Below, in pieces: positions 6,200 through 7,361 of a DNA stretch of 7,361 nucleotides (its first letter is position 1; each line of letters starts with the position of its first letter). This DNA comes from Aquamicrobium sp. Its GTDB lineage: Bacteria > Pseudomonadota > Alphaproteobacteria > Rhizobiales > Rhizobiaceae. The notes beneath the pieces were generated by a model. It saw only the letters and a program-made list of their open reading frames with translations, did no database searches and was not told the origin of the DNA. The stretch is from the NCBI GenBank assembly GCA_014860725.1, contig JACZJD010000760.1, forward strand, positions 1 to 7,361, given 5' to 3'. Made by a program: the position numbers and the translations under genes.

Positions 6200-6271
6200 G
6201 CCTGTCGGATATGGACTTTTCCTGACTGAAAATTTCCAAGCCGGCAGAGGATGGCGCGAGGAACGGGGGCC

Positions 6272-7051
6272 ATGGTTCTTGTCACCATCTTCTATCTGAT
6301 CTTCCTTGCGGCACCCATCCTGCTGCTGCTCGTCGGCTCGTTCGGCGAGAGCTGGAGCAACACGCTCCTGCCGCAGGGCTTCACCTTCCGCTGGTACGAG
6401 GAGATCGCGGCCGATCCCAGCTTCCGCCGCGCCTTCTGGACCAGCCTCAAGGTGGTCGCCGCCACCTGCGCGCTGAACGTCCTCGTCGGCCTGCCGCTCG
6501 CCTACGCCATCCATTCCGCCGCGCATCGCGGCGTGCGCTTCGCCGCCCGGCTCGCGGCGCTGATGCCGGTGGCCGCGCCCGAGCTGGTGCTGGCCTTCGG
6601 CTTCATCCTCGTCTTCTCGTCGGATGCGCTGCCCTGGCTCGGCAGCTTCTGGCTGCTGGTCGCCGCGCATCTGGTGCTGACGCTGCCCTACAGCGTTACG
6701 ACGCTGCTCGCCGACATGGAGCAGCTGCGCCTTGCCGACTACGAGAGCGTCGCCGCCTCGCTCGGTGCCGGCTTCGCCCAGCGCATCCGCGACATCGTCG
6801 TGCCGCTGCTCGGCGCCAGCCTGACCTCGTCGCTGCTGACGGTCGCGGCGCTGTCGATCGGCGAGTTCCAGCTTTCCAACCTCGTCTCCGGCTTCCTGTC
6901 GCGGCCCTATCCGGTGGTGCTGTTGCAGGCCTTCTATGGCGCGACCGGCTTCGCCTGCGCCGCGACCGTGGTGCTGCTCGTGCTGGCCGCCATGGCCTCG
7001 GTGGCGAGCTCGCTGACGGCGCGCGCCACCGCGGGAGGGAGGGCCGCCTGA
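6272..7051 (+). CDS. ABC transporter permease of the PotC/PhnV type
   Basis: This 259-residue inner-membrane protein has about six hydrophobic segments, roughly at 2-23, 58-82, 91-116, 126-145, 180-198 and 228-248. The ATPase-docking EAA loop is present in the variant form of spermidine/putrescine and 2-aminoethylphosphonate permeases: DYESVAASLGAGFAQRIRDI (156-175), with Gly at 165, before VVPLL. The start at 6272 has an AGGAA (6259-6263) 8 nt upstream and gives a short N-terminus. The in-frame ATG at 6251 would add seven residues and has its AGAGG directly abutting it. The stop codon overlaps the next gene's ATG by one base (TGATG), so the two are coupled. The usual partners, a second permease and a binding protein, are not upstream and presumably follow the ATPase. 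The upstream Pho box suggests a phosphorus-containing substrate rather than a polyamine; the substrate is not readable from this protein. Confidence 0.88.
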   Translation: MVLVTIFYLIFLAAPILLLLVGSFGESWSNTLLPQGFTFRWYEEIAADPSFRRAFWTSLKVVAATCALNVLVGLPLAYAIHSAAHRGVRFAARLAALMPVAAPELVLAFGFILVFSSDALPWLGSFWLLVAAHLVLTLPYSVTTLLADMEQLRLADYESVAASLGAGFAQRIRDIVVPLLGASLTSSLLTVAALSIGEFQLSNLVSGFLSRPYPVVLLQAFYGATGFACAATVVLLVLAAMASVASSLTARATAGGRAA

Positions 7052-7361
7052 TGCTGCGCTTCGACGACGTCACCTTCCAGTACGGCACGGGCGGCGCCGG
7101 CGTCTGCGACGTCTCGCTGGAGATCGCGCCGGGCGAGCTGATGGTGGTGATCGGCGCGTCGGGCTCCGGCAAGACGACGCTGCTCAACCTCCTCGCCGGC
7201 TTCCTGAGCCCGACCGAGGGCCGCATCCTGATCGACGGGCAGGACGTGTCGCCGATGCCGCCCGAGCGGCGCAACCTCGGCATCGTGTTCCAGTCCTACG
7301 GCCTGTTCCCGCACATGAAGGCGTGGGAGAACGTCGCCTATCCGCTCAAGGTGCGCGGCAC
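7051..7361 (+). CDS. ABC transporter ATP-binding protein, N-terminal part (cut by window end)
   Basis: The first 103 codons of an importer ATPase run off the right edge. Visible motifs are Walker A GASGSGKTT (35-43) and Q-loop Gln81 in VFQSYGLFPHM. The signature, Walker B and any C-terminal TOBE domain lie beyond the window. YGLFPHM and the short N-terminus are typical of the PotA/FbpC/PhnT-like ATPases that pair with PotC/PhnV-type permeases. The ATG overlaps the permease stop by one base, and GGAGG at 7038-7042 gives a strong ribosome binding site 8 nt upstream. It is the second gene of the putative Pho-controlled operon. It shares the fold with UgpC (Walker [10 protein letters not shown] there) but differs enough in sequence that it is not a recent duplicate. 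Confidence 0.9.
   Translation, partial: MLRFDDVTFQYGTGGAGVCDVSLEIAPGELMVVIGASGSGKTTLLNLLAGFLSPTEGRILIDGQDVSPMPPERRNLGIVFQSYGLFPHMKAWENVAYPLKVRG

Noticed and set aside
6217..6232. TTTTC/GAAAA hairpin in the permease leader as an attenuator or riboswitch
   Set aside because: A 5-bp A-U-rich stem is too weak, and the leader of about 50 nt is too short for a known riboswitch class.
3546..7361. UgpC and the second ATPase as a recent tandem duplication
   Set aside because: They share only general ABC motifs; flanking genes, N-termini and motif wording differ, which fits separate importer families.

Overview
The window is a GC-rich stretch of bacterial chromosome or megaplasmid. Protein similarity (recognised from memory, not searched) points to an alphaproteobacterium, probably Rhizobiales of the Mesorhizobium/Phyllobacteriaceae kind. 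Coding is dense, with short Shine-Dalgarno-led gaps, and nothing suggests an IS element, CRISPR array, tRNA or rRNA gene.

Layout. (1) 1-108: the last 35 codons of a Cu/Zn superoxide dismutase gene (sodC). (2) 109-387: a non-coding gap with hairpins behind sodC and a good candidate PhoB box (319-336) before the next operon. (3) 388-4628: a complete ugpBAEC operon encoding the sn-glycerol-3-phosphate ABC importer: periplasmic binding protein, two permeases and the ATPase. A strong 16-bp hairpin lies between ugpB and ugpA. (4) 4676-5452, minus strand: a DeoR/GlpR-type repressor, convergent with ugpC. (5) 5548-6177, plus strand: a LOG-like (TIGR00725-type) Rossmann-fold protein, divergent from the repressor, most likely starting at a TTG codon. 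(6) 6272 to the end: the first two genes of a second ABC importer, a PotC/PhnV-type permease and an ATPase cut off by the window edge.

How the parts fit. The best regulatory signal is that both transporter operons are preceded by an 18-bp direct-repeat element of the 7+4+7 PhoB type. The second one (6182-6199) has the AT-rich spacer and places a -10-like TATGGA 10 bp downstream, the spacing of classical Pho promoters. The simplest reading is a phosphate-scavenging locus: Ugp imports glycerol-3-phosphate (and, in the family, glycerophosphodiesters), and the second, unnamed importer takes up another phosphorus compound. The repressor resembles GlpR, whose family ligand is glycerol-3-phosphate, so it may link substrate availability to one or both transporters. 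The roles of the LOG-like protein and the second importer's substrate cannot be read from this sequence; the rest of that operon lies to the right of the window.
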